Assembly: GCA_003724185.1 (NCBI GenBank)
Contig: RHGM01000001.1
Span: 124,001 to 188,000 of the forward strand
DNA: 64,000 bases
DNA from: Porphyrobacter sp. IPPAS B-1204
GTDB taxonomy: Bacteria > Pseudomonadota > Alphaproteobacteria > Sphingomonadales > Sphingomonadaceae
Reading direction: 5' to 3'
Positions 45,260 to 58,420 of this stretch are shown piece after piece. The first letter of the stretch is position 1, and every line of letters starts with the position of its first letter. The notes beneath the pieces are model-generated. The model saw only the letters and a program-made list of their open reading frames with translations, had not been told where the DNA came from and searched no databases. Made by a program: the position numbers and the translations under genes.

Positions 45260-46582
45260 TCAAGAAAGGCTTGCGAACTGCCCAAGCTCCTTGGGGTTGA
45301 GACGCACTGTCATCCGCCGCATCGGACCATCATCGCCGGTGCCTGCATCGGTTTCCGCCAGCACTTCGCCATGGGCATGGAGCCATGCGATCCGGCGTCC
45401 GTCGCTCAAGGGAAGGATGAAACTCACCTCCCGCGCCCCACCGGTCAGTTGCCTTGCAAGCTCCGCTTCGAGCAGGTCCACCCCCTCGCCAGTCACGGCC
45501 GAAAGGATTACCGCCCCCTGCCCTTCACCCGCTTCGCGCAATTCAGCAAGATTTTCAGCGCTCAGCAGGTCACACTTGTTCCAGACTTCAAGGATCGGGA
45601 TGCTGCTGGTGCCCGTTTCGCCATCGATTACGCCCAGGTCGGCGAGCACACCCAGAACCTGTTTTTTCTGCGCGGTGTGGCTGGGATTGGCCATGTCACG
45701 CACGTGGCATATCACGTCGGCGGCGGTCACTTCTTCTAGGGTGGCGCGGAAGGCGGCGACTAGCTGCGTCGGAAGATCGGAGATGAACCCCACCGTGTCG
45801 GACAGGATCACCTTGTCCACCCCCGGCAGGCGGATCGCGCGCATCGTGGGATCGAGCGTTGCGAACAGCAAGTCCTCAGCCATCACGGTCGCGCCGGTCA
45901 AACGGTTGAACAAGGTTGATTTTCCCGCATTGGTATAGCCGACAAGCGCCACCACCGGCCAAGGCGCCCTGCCCCGCCGGTCACGGTGGAGCGTCCGGGT
46001 TTTCTTCACCTGATCAAGCTCGCGCCGCAGCCGTCCCATGCGGGCGCGGATCATCCGGCGGTCAGCTTCGATCTGTGTTTCGCCCGGCCCACCCAGAAAG
46101 CCGAAACCGCCGCGTTGCCGTTCAAGGTGGGTCCAACTGCGCACAAGACGGCTCTGCTGATAGTCCAGATGCGCCAGTTCCACCTGCAAGCGCCCTTCGG
46201 CGGTTGCCGCACGTTCGCCGAAAATCTCCAGAATCAGCCCGGTGCGGTCAATCACCTTGCGCTTCAGCTTGTCTTCAAGGTTGCGCTGCTGGATCGGGGT
46301 GAGTGCGCCATCGACGATCACCAGTTCGGCCTCGTGCTGTTCGCACCACACGCCGATGTTTTCGACCTGACCCGATCCGAACAATGTGTTCGGCTGCATC
46401 TGGCGCACCGGCAGCACCGCTGAATGGGCAATCACCACCCCGATGGCGAGTGCCAGCCCTTCGGCCTCGGCAAGCCGCTCGGCAGGATCGAGATCATACC
46501 GCAGAACGCGAATATCCGGGCACAGCACCAGCGCCCGCGCACCGCGGGTTACCTCGTCCTGAAGATCGCTGTCAAAGCTCAG
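45260..46582 (-). CDS. hflX: GTPase HflX
   Basis: Ribosome-splitting GTPase active under heat stress. The glycine-rich HflX domain ([18 protein letters not shown]) precedes the G domain ([18 protein letters not shown]). The first standard start, GTG 46528, would lose conserved N-terminal sequence ([17 protein letters not shown]). That sequence lies in frame after CTG 46582, which overlaps the hfq stop as CTGA. I therefore annotate a probable CTG start (440 residues); 422 residues result from the GTG. Confidence 0.85.
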   Translation of the reverse strand: MSFDSDLQDEVTRGARALVLCPDIRVLRYDLDPAERLAEAEGLALAIGVVIAHSAVLPVRQMQPNTLFGSGQVENIGVWCEQHEAELVIVDGALTPIQQRNLEDKLKRKVIDRTGLILEIFGERAATAEGRLQVELAHLDYQQSRLVRSWTHLERQRGGFGFLGGPGETQIEADRRMIRARMGRLRRELDQVKKTRTLHRDRRGRAPWPVVALVGYTNAGKSTLFNRLTGATVMAEDLLFATLDPTMRAIRLPGVDKVILSDTVGFISDLPTQLVAAFRATLEEVTAADVICHVRDMANPSHTAQKKQVLGVLADLGVIDGETGTSSIPILEVWNKCDLLSAENLAELREAGEGQGAVILSAVTGEGVDLLEAELARQLTGGAREVSFILPLSDGRRIAWLHAHGEVLAETDAGTGDDGPMRRMTVRLNPKELGQFASLS

Positions 46583-47166
46583 TCGTCTATCCCGTCAAGT
46601 TCGCCGTCTTCATCGTCATCGACACTAAGGTCGACCGGGGCGGCGGGCTGGATGGTGGAGACCGCGTGCTTGTAGGCAAGCTGAACTGCGCCATCGCGTT
46701 CAAGCAGCATGCAGAACAGATCGAACGCGGCAATCCGTCCCTGCAGCATCACGCCGTTCACGAGGAACATCGTCACCTGCACATTGGCCTCTGCCACGCG
46801 GCTGAGGAAGATGTCCTGCAGCAGCTTCTGCTTGCGGCTGCCGGGCTGGCTGCCGAACTGGCCCGGATCAAGCATCTGACCGGGCATGATCGTGCTGATC
46901 GCGTGCTTGTAGACCAGCTGGGACTGCCCATCGCGGCGCAGCAGGATCGAGAAATTGTCGAACCACGTGACAATCCCTTGCAGCTTCACACCCTTCACCA
47001 GAAACATGGTGACGGGCACCTTGTTCTTGCGCAGGAGGTTAAGGAAGGCGTCCTGAAGATTGCCGCCCTGACGGGTGGCCGATCCGCCGCCATCATTGCT
47101 GCGCGGTTCGTTCGAAGTGGCAGCACGTGCAACCGGACGGGGGGAGAGCGTTCGCCCGCTGGACAT
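46579..47166 (-). CDS. hfq: RNA chaperone Hfq with two tandem Sm domains
   Basis: Post-transcriptional regulator that pairs small RNAs with mRNAs. Two complete Sm1-Sm2 units are fused in one chain of 195 residues. The first has [20 protein letters not shown] and [10 protein letters not shown]; the second has [20 protein letters not shown] and [11 protein letters not shown] basic unstructured N-terminus and an acidic C-terminus ([11 protein letters not shown]) flank them. A normal Hfq has one Sm domain and forms hexamers, so a three-chain ring is likely here. ATG 47166 is preceded by CAGGAG. It is followed by hflX. Confidence 0.95.
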   Translation of the reverse strand: MSSGRTLSPRPVARAATSNEPRSNDGGGSATRQGGNLQDAFLNLLRKNKVPVTMFLVKGVKLQGIVTWFDNFSILLRRDGQSQLVYKHAISTIMPGQMLDPGQFGSQPGSRKQKLLQDIFLSRVAEANVQVTMFLVNGVMLQGRIAAFDLFCMLLERDGAVQLAYKHAVSTIQPAAPVDLSVDDDEDGELDGIDD

Positions 47167-47324
47167 TGTCGTGGCTCCTGTTTTTGGCGGCCGGTTTTGC
47201 GGCTCACGAGAGTAAGGCCGTCGCGAAATCGGGGAACGACAGCCCTTCACTATCCATAATGGCGATTAGACCGCCCGGGGACAAGAATTGATTTTCCCCA
47301 GATTTGCAGGAATCTGCAAAGGCT

Positions 47325-48707
<1,383 letters not shown>

Positions 48708-48753
48708 GGGAACGGTCCTTTGGCTGTGAGGTCACAGATGAGCGAAGACGGGA

Positions 48754-50979
48754 TCACAGGGGGCCGCCTTCGATGGGGTTGGGATTGCGGGCAAAGCGCA
48801 AGGTCACGGCCGTGCCGCCTGTCGGCGTGCTGGCAAAGCTCATATCGCCGCCATGTTCGTCCACGATCTTGTTGACGATGGCAAGGCCGAGGCCGGTGCC
48901 CTTCTCGCGCGTGGTGACATAGGGTTCGGTGATGCGCTCCCGGTCAGCGGGAAGGCCGATGCCGTTGTCCTCGATCACCACCACCACCGCCTCGCCCGCG
49001 TCGCGCATGGTGACGGCGATTTCCCCGGCATAGGCGCCCTTGGCCTCGGCGGCGCGCGCCTCGACCGCTTCGACCGCGTTCTTGAGCACGTTGGTCATCG
49101 CTTGCCCGAACTGGTGACGATCGCAGCGCACTTCGCGGTCGATCAGTTCTGACGAAGCGACGTTGAAGGCGATGCCGGAATGGGCGACTTCCTGCAGGAA
49201 CACCGCCTGCCGGACGAGATCCAAGGCGTCCTCATCGCGGAACACAGGTTTGGGGAGGCGCGCAAATGAGGAAAATTCGTCGACCATCTTCCTGAGATCG
49301 CCGACCTGCCGGACAATGGTGCTTGTCAGTTCGTCGAACAGGTCGCGGTCTTCATCGCCTACCTGCGTGCGGTAACGACGCTTCAGGCGTTCGGTGGCGA
49401 GCTGGATCGGGGTGAGCGGGTTCTTGATTTCATGCGCGATGCGGCGGGCCACATCGGACCACGCCGCCTGCCGCTGATCGAGCAGCTGGCGGGTGATGTC
49501 CTCGAAGGTGATCACGTGCCCGCTGGTCCCCGGCGCCACCTTGACCGCGAGCGTCAACAGTTCCGTGCCCTTGGCATGGGTGATGATGGCGCGTTCCTTG
49601 CCATCGGCGATCAACCGGCACAATTCGGGCGACAGCGCATCAAGCGGTTGTCCGATCATGTCGGCCGGACCTTCGTGTGACAGCAACGCCTGTGCAGAGG
49701 AATTCATCAGCGTTACGCGTGATTCCGCATCAACCGAAACAACCCCCGCCGTGACGGATTCCAGCACGGCTTCGGTGAAAGCGCGGCGGTCGTCGATCTG
49801 GCGGTTGGCGCTGACCAGCGCCTGCGTTTGCTTGTCCAGCTGCGCGGTCATGCGGTTGAAGGCGCGGTTGAGCAGCCCGATTTCATCCGCCCCGGTGCGT
49901 CCGTCGAGCCGGAGCGCGAAATTGCCCTGCCCCACCTTGCGCGCCGCACCGACCAGTGCGGTGAGCGGTTCCACCTGACGGTCAGCAAAGCGCAGTGCGA
50001 ACCAGATGGCGAGGCCAACCAGCAGCAGGCTGACCGCCACCAGCGCAATGTTGAAGCGCAGCTGCAAGGTGCGCGCGCTGCCGGTGAGCCGGTCATAGGC
50101 GGTGACGATGGATTGCGCCTTCGACCATGAATTGAACATGGTCTCTTCGGTGGTGCGGGCGTTGTAGAGATAGGCGCCCGACTGCGCGTCGATCGGCACC
50201 AGCGCCTCGATCCGCTCGGGGCTGCCGATGACCACGGCAGGCTCGCCGCTATCGAGCCGGGGCAGTGCCTCGCGGCTGAATTGGAGGTGGTCGGTGCCCT
50301 TCGGCAGGTTGAAGGCGAAGGCGGTGCGGAACGAGTTGTCGGGCATCCGCTGCAGGATCGCGCTTTCGGAAATCTCGCGCCCCTGTGCCTGATAAAGATA
50401 GAAATCGGGGAAATCGGGATCGGTAATCGGCACCCGCACCAGCGTGTCGCGCATATCGGAGGCCATGATGATCGAGTTCTGTTCGACATTGCGCTGGTTG
50501 GCGTCGTAATAACTCTGCGCCAGCGCATTGGCGTTTTCCATCAGCCCGCGGGATTGGTCCGAGAACCAGAAGTCCACGCCGGTCTGGAACAGGAAGGCGG
50601 CAAAGCCCGCGACCAGCAGGGTGGGCAAGGCGGCCACCATCGAGAAGAAAAACACGAGGCGCACGTGCAGCCTTGCGGTGCTGCCCGCGGCACGCCGCAA
50701 GGCGAGCCGTCTGCCGATCAGCACCAATAGCGCCATCGCCGGCACCAGCGTCGCCATCAGCAGGACGGAAACCCACATTGTCGGCAGCAGATCGCCCGGC
50801 GCATCCGAGCGGCTGAAGGCCGACCACGTCGCTCCGATCGCTGCCAGCAGCGTCAACACGGCAATGACTTCGAGCCAGAGGAAAATGTTCGCCCGGCGCG
50901 CTGCAATTACCGCCCGGCGCCACCAGCGCGGGGGTTGACGAGGCACAAAGCCTAACGCGCGGGGTGGGGACGGCTCCAT
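48754..50979 (-). CDS. ntrY: sensor histidine kinase NtrY
   Basis: Membrane histidine kinase of 741 residues. Several N-terminal transmembrane helices with a periplasmic segment of about 170 residues are followed by HAMP, PAS, a dimerisation domain with the phospho-acceptor His in RRIAHEIKNPLTP and a C-terminal ATPase domain (N box NVLKNAVEAV, G boxes DNGIGLP and GTGLGLAI). ATG 50979 is used, as AGAGG precedes it; ATG 51009 is upstream. It partners NtrX, whose gene follows. Confidence 0.93.
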   Translation of the reverse strand: MEPSPPRALGFVPRQPPRWWRRAVIAARRANIFLWLEVIAVLTLLAAIGATWSAFSRSDAPGDLLPTMWVSVLLMATLVPAMALLVLIGRRLALRRAAGSTARLHVRLVFFFSMVAALPTLLVAGFAAFLFQTGVDFWFSDQSRGLMENANALAQSYYDANQRNVEQNSIIMASDMRDTLVRVPITDPDFPDFYLYQAQGREISESAILQRMPDNSFRTAFAFNLPKGTDHLQFSREALPRLDSGEPAVVIGSPERIEALVPIDAQSGAYLYNARTTEETMFNSWSKAQSIVTAYDRLTGSARTLQLRFNIALVAVSLLLVGLAIWFALRFADRQVEPLTALVGAARKVGQGNFALRLDGRTGADEIGLLNRAFNRMTAQLDKQTQALVSANRQIDDRRAFTEAVLESVTAGVVSVDAESRVTLMNSSAQALLSHEGPADMIGQPLDALSPELCRLIADGKERAIITHAKGTELLTLAVKVAPGTSGHVITFEDITRQLLDQRQAAWSDVARRIAHEIKNPLTPIQLATERLKRRYRTQVGDEDRDLFDELTSTIVRQVGDLRKMVDEFSSFARLPKPVFRDEDALDLVRQAVFLQEVAHSGIAFNVASSELIDREVRCDRHQFGQAMTNVLKNAVEAVEARAAEAKGAYAGEIAVTMRDAGEAVVVVIEDNGIGLPADRERITEPYVTTREKGTGLGLAIVNKIVDEHGGDMSFASTPTGGTAVTLRFARNPNPIEGGPL

Positions 50980-51071
50980 CGTTGCCTCTTTACAACAATG
51001 GTGTGGCAAAAATGCAAGATCAATCTGATGATATGCCCCGCGCTTGCGCCATTATGCCTGCGCTTGGGCCC

Positions 51072-52508
<1,437 letters not shown>

Positions 52509-52511
52509 CGC

Positions 52512-53609
52512 TTAGGCAACGTCCTGCGCTTGCGGCAGATGCAGGCGAAAATGGGTGAGCCCCGCACGCGCATCGCGATCATGGCTGACATTGCCGTTCA
52601 TGTCGCGCACCAGCTTGCGCACCAGCGAAAGGCCCAGCCCCTGCCCGGAAGGCTTGGACGAGACGAAGGGTTCGAACACGTGCCCTTGCAAGGCCGGATC
52701 AATGCCCGGGCCATTGTCGGAAATGGTGATCTCGATCGGCAAGGGCACCGCCCGGCCATTGCGGATTGCGCTGAAGGCAAGGCCGCTGACAAAGCGGGTC
52801 TGGACGATGATCTCTCCGCCGCCGCCCTGCCCCAGCGCTGCATCACGGGCGTTGGAGATGAGGTTGATCAGCACCTGTTCCAGCGCGTCACGGTTGGCCA
52901 GCACAGGGGGGAGCGAGGGGTCGAATTCCTCACGGATTTCAATATCGCCGCGATCGGTCCCGGCTGCGCGCATGGTGGCAATCGCGGCACGGATTGCCTC
53001 GTGCGGATTGCAGGGCTGGACCGGGCCAGTGCGGGTGCTGCCCAATTGCTGCATCCGGTCGATCAGCCGCGCGATGCGGTCAACCTCGTCGGTGATCATC
53101 CGGGCAAGCTTCTTGTCGGCGTGCGGCAGTTTCCGCGCCGCCAGCTGCGCCGCCCCGCGAATGGCGGCGAGGGGGTTCTTGATCTCGTGCGCCAGCACCG
53201 CCGGGGCCCCCAGCAGGGCTTCGCCGCCGACAGTGCCCGCCGCCTCGTCATGGCCGATCTGCGACAGGGTAACGACCCGCCAACCCGGAAAGCCGCCCAG
53301 CGGCGATGCGGTAAGGTTGATGCGCACGTCCAGATCGCCCACCCGGATCACCAGATCGCGGGCGACCAAAGCCTCATCACTGGCAAGCAACCGCGCCTCG
53401 ACACGCGGATCGAGCGGCCCGATCCGGTCCGTCAGGCTCGTTCCGATCAGACGGCTTGCACTGGTGCCGAGCAGATCTTCAGCGGCGTGGTTGGCTTCGG
53501 CGATCATGCCCTCGCCATCGATCAGGATCACAGCAAAGATCAGACCCGACAGCTGCGCACGCGCATCGGGTCGGCCATTGCCTTGCGCGTCAACCGGGTG
53601 GGTTGCCAC
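52512..53609 (-). CDS. ntrB: nitrogen regulation histidine kinase NtrB
   Basis: Cytoplasmic kinase/phosphatase of NtrC, controlled by PII. An N-terminal PAS domain is followed by the phospho-acceptor His in VLAHEIKNPLAAIRG, and the ATPase domain with NLISNARDAA, DNGPGID and GQGLGLSL. It starts at GTG 53609, three bases after dusB, and is 365 residues. No membrane helix is present. Confidence 0.94.
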   Translation of the reverse strand: MATHPVDAQGNGRPDARAQLSGLIFAVILIDGEGMIAEANHAAEDLLGTSASRLIGTSLTDRIGPLDPRVEARLLASDEALVARDLVIRVGDLDVRINLTASPLGGFPGWRVVTLSQIGHDEAAGTVGGEALLGAPAVLAHEIKNPLAAIRGAAQLAARKLPHADKKLARMITDEVDRIARLIDRMQQLGSTRTGPVQPCNPHEAIRAAIATMRAAGTDRGDIEIREEFDPSLPPVLANRDALEQVLINLISNARDAALGQGGGGEIIVQTRFVSGLAFSAIRNGRAVPLPIEITISDNGPGIDPALQGHVFEPFVSSKPSGQGLGLSLVRKLVRDMNGNVSHDRDARAGLTHFRLHLPQAQDVA

Positions 53610-53612
53610 GGC

Positions 53613-54629
53613 TCAGGCGGCCTGCTGCATCAGGAAGGGGGCATAGAACCGCTCAATCTCGCCAAGCACCTGATCGGCATCATCGATGAAGTTGGCCATG
53701 TTGCGGAACTCGGCCGAACCGTGCAGCCCCTTGGTGTACCAGCCCAGATGCTTGCGGGCCATCTTCACCCCGGTGTCGCGGCCATAGTGATCCAGCATCC
53801 GGCGGTAGTGTTCCACCACCAGCGCGTATTGTTCATCAATGCCGGGCGTGGCGCGCGCTTCACCGGTGCGCCACCAGTGCATGACCTGCCCGAGCAGCCA
53901 GGGCTTTCCATAGGCACCGCGCCCGATCATCAGCCCGTCCGCCCCCGATTGTTCGAGCGCCTTGGCGGCGTCCTCGATCGAGCAGATGTCGCCGTTGACG
54001 ATGACGGGAATGTTCACCGCATCCTTGACCTTGCGGATAAAGGCCCAGTCGGCGCTGCCCTTGTACATCTGGTTGCGGGTGCGGCCGTGGACTGTGATCA
54101 TCTGCACACCGATATCTTCGGCCATGCGGGCAAGTTCCGGCGCGTTCAGGCTGTCGTGGTCCCAGCCCATCCGCATCTTCACCGTTACCGGCACCTTAAC
54201 CGCCTTGACGGTCGCCTCCATCAGCCGGACCGCAAGCGGCACTTCGCGCATCAGGGCAGAGCCGGCCAGCTGGCCGACGACCTTGCGCACCGGGCAGCCG
54301 AAATTGATATCGATGATCGCCGCGCCATTGCCTTCCTGGATCTTCGCCGCTTCGGCCATGCTGGCGGGATCGCAGCCGACCAGCTGCATCGAAACCGGTT
54401 CTTCGATACGGTCCCACGCCGTCTTCTGCGTGCTGACCCGCGTTTCGCGGATCGCCGCCTCGCTTGCGACCATCTCGGTGACATTGAGGCCCGATCCATA
54501 GCGTCGCACCAGCGTGCGGAACGGCATGTCGGTCACCCCGGTCATAGGCGCAAGCACCACCGGCTCGGCAACCGTGACAGGGCCGATGGCGATCGGCTTC
54601 AAGGCCGGCGGAGTGGGAAGCGTAGTCAT
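53613..54629 (-). CDS. dusB: tRNA-dihydrouridine synthase DusB (NifR3)
   Basis: FMN enzyme reducing uridines to dihydrouridine in tRNA. Starts [14 protein letters not shown], has the catalytic Cys motif [10 protein letters not shown] and the FMN-phosphate region [10 protein letters not shown] plus NGDI and GRGAYGKPW. It heads the ntrB operon as in other Alphaproteobacteria. It is 338 residues and diverges from ispDF. Confidence 0.95.
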   Translation of the reverse strand: MTTLPTPPALKPIAIGPVTVAEPVVLAPMTGVTDMPFRTLVRRYGSGLNVTEMVASEAAIRETRVSTQKTAWDRIEEPVSMQLVGCDPASMAEAAKIQEGNGAAIIDINFGCPVRKVVGQLAGSALMREVPLAVRLMEATVKAVKVPVTVKMRMGWDHDSLNAPELARMAEDIGVQMITVHGRTRNQMYKGSADWAFIRKVKDAVNIPVIVNGDICSIEDAAKALEQSGADGLMIGRGAYGKPWLLGQVMHWWRTGEARATPGIDEQYALVVEHYRRMLDHYGRDTGVKMARKHLGWYTKGLHGSAEFRNMANFIDDADQVLGEIERFYAPFLMQQAA

Positions 54630-54709
54630 GCGGTGAGATGTTGCCTAATAATTGGGCATGCGCTTAGTGGATTGCCGAAAGCGCGTCCAGACCCTAAGCG
54701 AACGCCCCG

Positions 54710-55867
54710 ATGACAGCCCCTAACGCCCTTCCCCCGTTTGCCGCGATTGTTGTCGCCGCTGGCAAGGGACTGCGCGTCGGCGGGGATACCCCGAAACAGT
54801 TCCGCGACTGGCGCGGCAAGCCGCTTATCCGGCATTCGGTCGAGGCTTTGCTTGACCAGGGCGCCATCGAAGTTGTGATCGCAATTCCTGCCGGAGCCGA
54901 GGAAGCGGCGGAAGCGGCGCTTGCCGGGTTAGAATTGTACCGGCTCGTAATCGGGGGTGAGACCCGGCAGGATTCAGCGCGCAAGGCGTTGGAGTCGATG
55001 GACGATGGCTCTTACACGCGTGTGCTGATCCATGACGCGGCCCGTCCGGACTTGCCACAGCAGGTCACTCACCGCTTGGTCGATATGCTGGATGTCTACG
55101 AAGGTGCCATTCCGGTGCTGCCGGTGGTCGATAGCCTTGCGGTCGTCAGCAATGGCGTGATGACCGGAAAGGCCGAACGTGAGGCGCTGCGCCGGGTGCA
55201 GACCCCGCAGGCGTTCCGGTTCGACGCCATCCTCGCCGCGCACCGCGCCTGGGCTGGGCCGACCGATGCGGGCGATGATGCGCAGGTGCTTATGGCAAGC
55301 TCCGGTTCAGTTGCCCTGGTCGATGGCGATGAGCGTCTGAAGAAAATCACCTTTGCCGAGGATTTTGCCCCAACCATGACTGCCCCCCTTTTCCGCGTCG
55401 GCCAGGGCTACGATGTCCACCGTTTGGAGCCGGGCGAGGAGCTGTGGCTGGGCGGCGTGCTGATTCCGCATGACAAGGGGCTGTCCGGCCATTCGGATGC
55501 CGACGTTGCGCTCCACGCGCTCACCGATGCCGTGCTCGGCGCGGTTGGCGAAGGCGATATTGGCACCCATTTCCCGCCCAGCGACCCGCAATGGCGCGGT
55601 GCGCGGTCCGGGCAGTTTCTTGCCCATGCTGTCAGCCTGGCCCGTGCGGCAGGTTACGCTGTCGCCAATGTCGATCTTACCCTGATCTGTGAGGCGCCCA
55701 AGATCGGGCCGTACCGCCCCGCCATGCGCGCCGAAGTCGCCCGCCTGATGGGGCTGGACGAGACCGCGGTCAGCATCAAGGCCACCACCACCGAAAAACT
55801 CGGCTTTACCGGGCGCGGCGAAGGCATCGCTGCGCAGGCCATCGTTTGTGTCACGCTTGCTTCGTAA
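54710..55867 (+). CDS. ispDF: bifunctional IspD/IspF (MEP pathway)
   Basis: Fused 2-C-methyl-D-erythritol 4-phosphate cytidylyltransferase and 2,4-cyclodiphosphate synthase for isoprenoid synthesis. Residues 1-220 are IspD (VVAAGKGLRVGGDTPKQF, LIHDAARP); residues 224-385 are IspF (GQGYDVHRLEPGEE, HSDADVALHALTDA, IKATTTEKLGF). The fusion is common in Alphaproteobacteria. It is 385 residues and probably co-transcribed with the next two genes. Confidence 0.95.
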   Translation: MTAPNALPPFAAIVVAAGKGLRVGGDTPKQFRDWRGKPLIRHSVEALLDQGAIEVVIAIPAGAEEAAEAALAGLELYRLVIGGETRQDSARKALESMDDGSYTRVLIHDAARPDLPQQVTHRLVDMLDVYEGAIPVLPVVDSLAVVSNGVMTGKAEREALRRVQTPQAFRFDAILAAHRAWAGPTDAGDDAQVLMASSGSVALVDGDERLKKITFAEDFAPTMTAPLFRVGQGYDVHRLEPGEELWLGGVLIPHDKGLSGHSDADVALHALTDAVLGAVGEGDIGTHFPPSDPQWRGARSGQFLAHAVSLARAAGYAVANVDLTLICEAPKIGPYRPAMRAEVARLMGLDETAVSIKATTTEKLGFTGRGEGIAAQAIVCVTLAS

Positions 55868-55879
55868 AGGAACACCCAC

Positions 55880-56446
55880 ATGACGCTTCGTTTTGTCGCC
55901 CCCGCCCTCGCCTTGACCGCGCTTGCCACCTCCCAGACCGCGCTTGCGCAAGGCCAGGCCTGCGTTGCTCCGGCCGATATGTCGGATGCGGTGGTCTATG
56001 CGATGCCCATCGCCTTTGATGCGGCGCGTAATGCCTGCGCCAACCGCCTGTCGCGCGATGGCTTCATGGCGACCGGGGGTGACGCCTATATCGCGCCCTT
56101 CCGCGCCGGGCAGGATCAGGCATGGGCCGGCGCCTTCCGCTTTCTCAAGACCTTCATGGCCAAGGACGGCGCGGCACAAGGCGGCTCTTCAGCAGACATG
56201 GCGGCAATGATCGAATCCATGCCGGAAGACGCGCTGCGTCCCTTCGTCGATGCGCTGGTGGGCCAGATGATCGCCGCTGAGATCAAGGGTGACAGCTGCA
56301 CCAAGATCGAGCGTGGGCTGCAATTGCTCAGCCCCCTGCCGACCGACAATGTCGGCGGTCTGGTGGCCTTCATCGCCGAACTGGCAGACCTGAAGGACCC
56401 GCCTGTCTGTGCAGGCCCTGCCACCACCGGCACGGCGCGCAAGTAA
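55880..56446 (+). CDS. secreted protein of unknown function
   Basis: A 188-residue protein with a Sec signal peptide (cleavage near TALA-QGQA). The mature part is helical and has four cysteines that could form two disulfides (QACVAPADM, NACANRL, DSCTKIE, PPVCAGP). No family recognised. It lies 12 bp after ispDF and six bases before the cinA-like gene, so it shares their transcript. Confidence 0.6.
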   Translation: MTLRFVAPALALTALATSQTALAQGQACVAPADMSDAVVYAMPIAFDAARNACANRLSRDGFMATGGDAYIAPFRAGQDQAWAGAFRFLKTFMAKDGAAQGGSSADMAAMIESMPEDALRPFVDALVGQMIAAEIKGDSCTKIERGLQLLSPLPTDNVGGLVAFIAELADLKDPPVCAGPATTGTARK

Positions 56447-56452
56447 CCCGCC

Positions 56453-56965
56453 ATGCCGCTTTCGCTCCTGCCTGACGATATCGCCGCCCTTGCTGCCCGC
56501 GTCGTTGCCGAGAACGCCGCCGCGGGCCGCAAGCTGGCCACGGCCGAGAGCTGCACCGGCGGGCTGGTTGCCGGTGCCATCACCGAAATCGCCGGATCGT
56601 CAGCAGTGCTCGATCGCGGCTTCGTGACCTATTCGAACGAAGCCAAGATGGAGATGCTGGGAGTTGCCAGCGACATCATCGAAACCTTCGGCGCGGTGTC
56701 GATTGCCTGCGCCTGGGCCATGGCGAAGGGCGCGCTGGAGCGATCAAAAGCCGATGTCGCGGTGGCGATCAGCGGTGTTGCCGGGCCGGGCGGAGGGACG
56801 CCCCAGAAACCTGTCGGGACAGTGGTCTTCGCCCGTGTTGTCCGCAATGCGACCGGCGAGCCCGAAGGCGAGCTCAAGTTTTTTGCAGGCGGCGAGGGCC
56901 CCGAGGGCCGCGCCGAAATCCGCCGTCAGGCGACGCTCTGCGCGCTTGAACTGCTGCTGCCGTAA
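56453..56965 (+). CDS. pncC: CinA C-terminal domain protein (nicotinamide-nucleotide amidase type)
   Basis: Stand-alone CinA-C domain of 170 residues, the form called PncC that deamidates NMN in pyridine-nucleotide salvage. The family signature ATAESCTGGLVAGAI is near the N-terminus and VAISGVAGPGGGTPQKPVG in the middle. The 3' end overlaps the convergent coq10/ratA-like gene by 40 bp. Confidence 0.9.
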   Translation: MPLSLLPDDIAALAARVVAENAAAGRKLATAESCTGGLVAGAITEIAGSSAVLDRGFVTYSNEAKMEMLGVASDIIETFGAVSIACAWAMAKGALERSKADVAVAISGVAGPGGGTPQKPVGTVVFARVVRNATGEPEGELKFFAGGEGPEGRAEIRRQATLCALELLLP

Positions 56966-57387
56966 AGCTGCGCCGCACGCTGTTCGAAAGCCTCCACCAT
57001 CTTGCGGAAAGCCTTGTCGAAATACTGCCCGGCGATCTTTTCGAACAGGCGGTTCTTGAAGGTGAAATCCACCAGAAAGTCGATCTCGCACGTGTGATCG
57101 TCTACCGCGCGAAACGTCCAGACATTGTCGAGATCGCTCAGCGGGCCGTCCATATAGTGCACGTCGATTTCGAGCGGCCGGGCCTTCTTCACCCGCGAGG
57201 TGAAACTTTCGCGGATGGCCTTGAAGCCCACAACCATGTCCGCGACCATCTCGGTTTCCGAGTTTGATCGCACGCGGGTGGCGATCACCCAGGGCAGAAA
57301 TTCGCCATAGCGGCCGACATCGGCGACCAGATCGAACATCTGCTCGGCGCTGTAAGGCAGGCGGCGGGTTTCGCGAATTCCCGGCAT
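56926..57387 (-). CDS. Coq10/RatA-like START-fold protein
   Basis: A 153-residue polyketide-cyclase/SRPBCC-fold protein: RRLPYSAEQMFDLVADVGRYGEFLPWV is the family start. In the Coq10 group it binds ubiquinone; the RatA annotation comes from a related E. coli protein. Ends overlap pncC tail-to-tail by 40 bp. It starts five bases after lipA. Confidence 0.88.
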   Translation of the reverse strand: MPGIRETRRLPYSAEQMFDLVADVGRYGEFLPWVIATRVRSNSETEMVADMVVGFKAIRESFTSRVKKARPLEIDVHYMDGPLSDLDNVWTFRAVDDHTCEIDFLVDFTFKNRLFEKIAGQYFDKAFRKMVEAFEQRAAQLYGSSSSSAQSVA

Positions 57388-57392
57388 TGGCC

Positions 57393-58346
57393 CTACGCCT
57401 TGGCTCCGGCGCGGGCGAGCTTCTCTTCGCGTGCGGCGCGCATCTTCGCAAAGTCGTCACCCGCGTGATAGCTTGAACGGGTCAACGGGCTGGAGGCAAC
57501 CTGAAGGAACCCCTTGGCCCGAGCAATGGCGCCGTAAGCGGCGAAAGCCTTGGGTGTGACGAACTCCTCGACCGTGGCGTGCTTGGGCGTGGGCTGCAGG
57601 TACTGGCCCATGGTGATGAAATCGACCTCGGCCGAACGCATGTCGTCCATCACCTGATGCACCTCAAGCCGCTGTTCGCCGAGGCCCAGCATGATGCCGG
57701 ACTTGGTGAAGATCAGCGGATTGTGGGCCTTGACCTCCTCCAGCAAGCGCAAGGAGGCATAGTAACGCGCGCCGGGGCGGATCGTCGGATACAAGCGCGG
57801 TACGGTTTCGAGATTGTGATTGTACACATCCGGCCCCGCCTCGCAGATCATCTCCACCGCACGGCGCATCTTGCCGCGGAAATCGGGGGTGAGAATCTCG
57901 ATGGTGGTGTTCGGCGTGTTGCGGCGCAGCGCCTCGATCACCTTGACGAACTGACTCGCCCCGCCATCGGGCAGATCGTCGCGGTCAACGCTGGTGATGA
58001 CGATGTGTTCAAGGCCCATCTTGGCGGCAGCAATAGCGGTGTTCTCAGGCTCAAACGGGTCGACGGCCTTGGGCATCCCGGTCTTGACGTTGCAGAAGGC
58101 ACAGGCCCGCGTGCAGACATCGCCGAGGATCATCACGGTCGCGTGCTTTTTGGTCCAGCATTCGCCGATATTCGGGCAGGCGGCTTCCTCGCACACGGTG
58201 TGGAGGTTCAACTCGCGCATCAGCTTGCGCGTTTCGTTGTAGCCCTCGCTGACAGGCGCGCGCACGCGAATCCAGTCGGGCTTGCGCTGGCGGGCGGGCC
58301 GCTCTGCGGGCGTTTGCGTCTGCGGCGTGCTGGCGAGGTCGTTCAT
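57393..58346 (-). CDS. lipA: lipoyl synthase
   Basis: Radical-SAM enzyme inserting two sulfurs into octanoyl groups to make lipoate, for example on PdhC and related E2s. The auxiliary cluster cysteines are [12 protein letters not shown], the radical-SAM set is CTRACAFC, and the C-terminal Ser motif is [11 protein letters not shown] 58346 (MNDLASTP) gives 317 residues. It is co-transcribed with the Coq10-like gene. Confidence 0.95.
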   Translation of the reverse strand: MNDLASTPQTQTPAERPARQRKPDWIRVRAPVSEGYNETRKLMRELNLHTVCEEAACPNIGECWTKKHATVMILGDVCTRACAFCNVKTGMPKAVDPFEPENTAIAAAKMGLEHIVITSVDRDDLPDGGASQFVKVIEALRRNTPNTTIEILTPDFRGKMRRAVEMICEAGPDVYNHNLETVPRLYPTIRPGARYYASLRLLEEVKAHNPLIFTKSGIMLGLGEQRLEVHQVMDDMRSAEVDFITMGQYLQPTPKHATVEEFVTPKAFAAYGAIARAKGFLQVASSPLTRSSYHAGDDFAKMRAAREEKLARAGAKA

Positions 58347-58420
58347 GGCAAGCCATTTAGGCGCAGGGCGGCCCTGCCGCAAGCGCGCGGGCGGTTGCAA
58401 TTTGCATCACCTGACCTGAC

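Noticed and set aside
47167..47250. Extension of hfq to 223 residues from 47250
   Set aside because: The upstream codons lack family similarity and the ATG at 47166 has a good ribosome-binding site.
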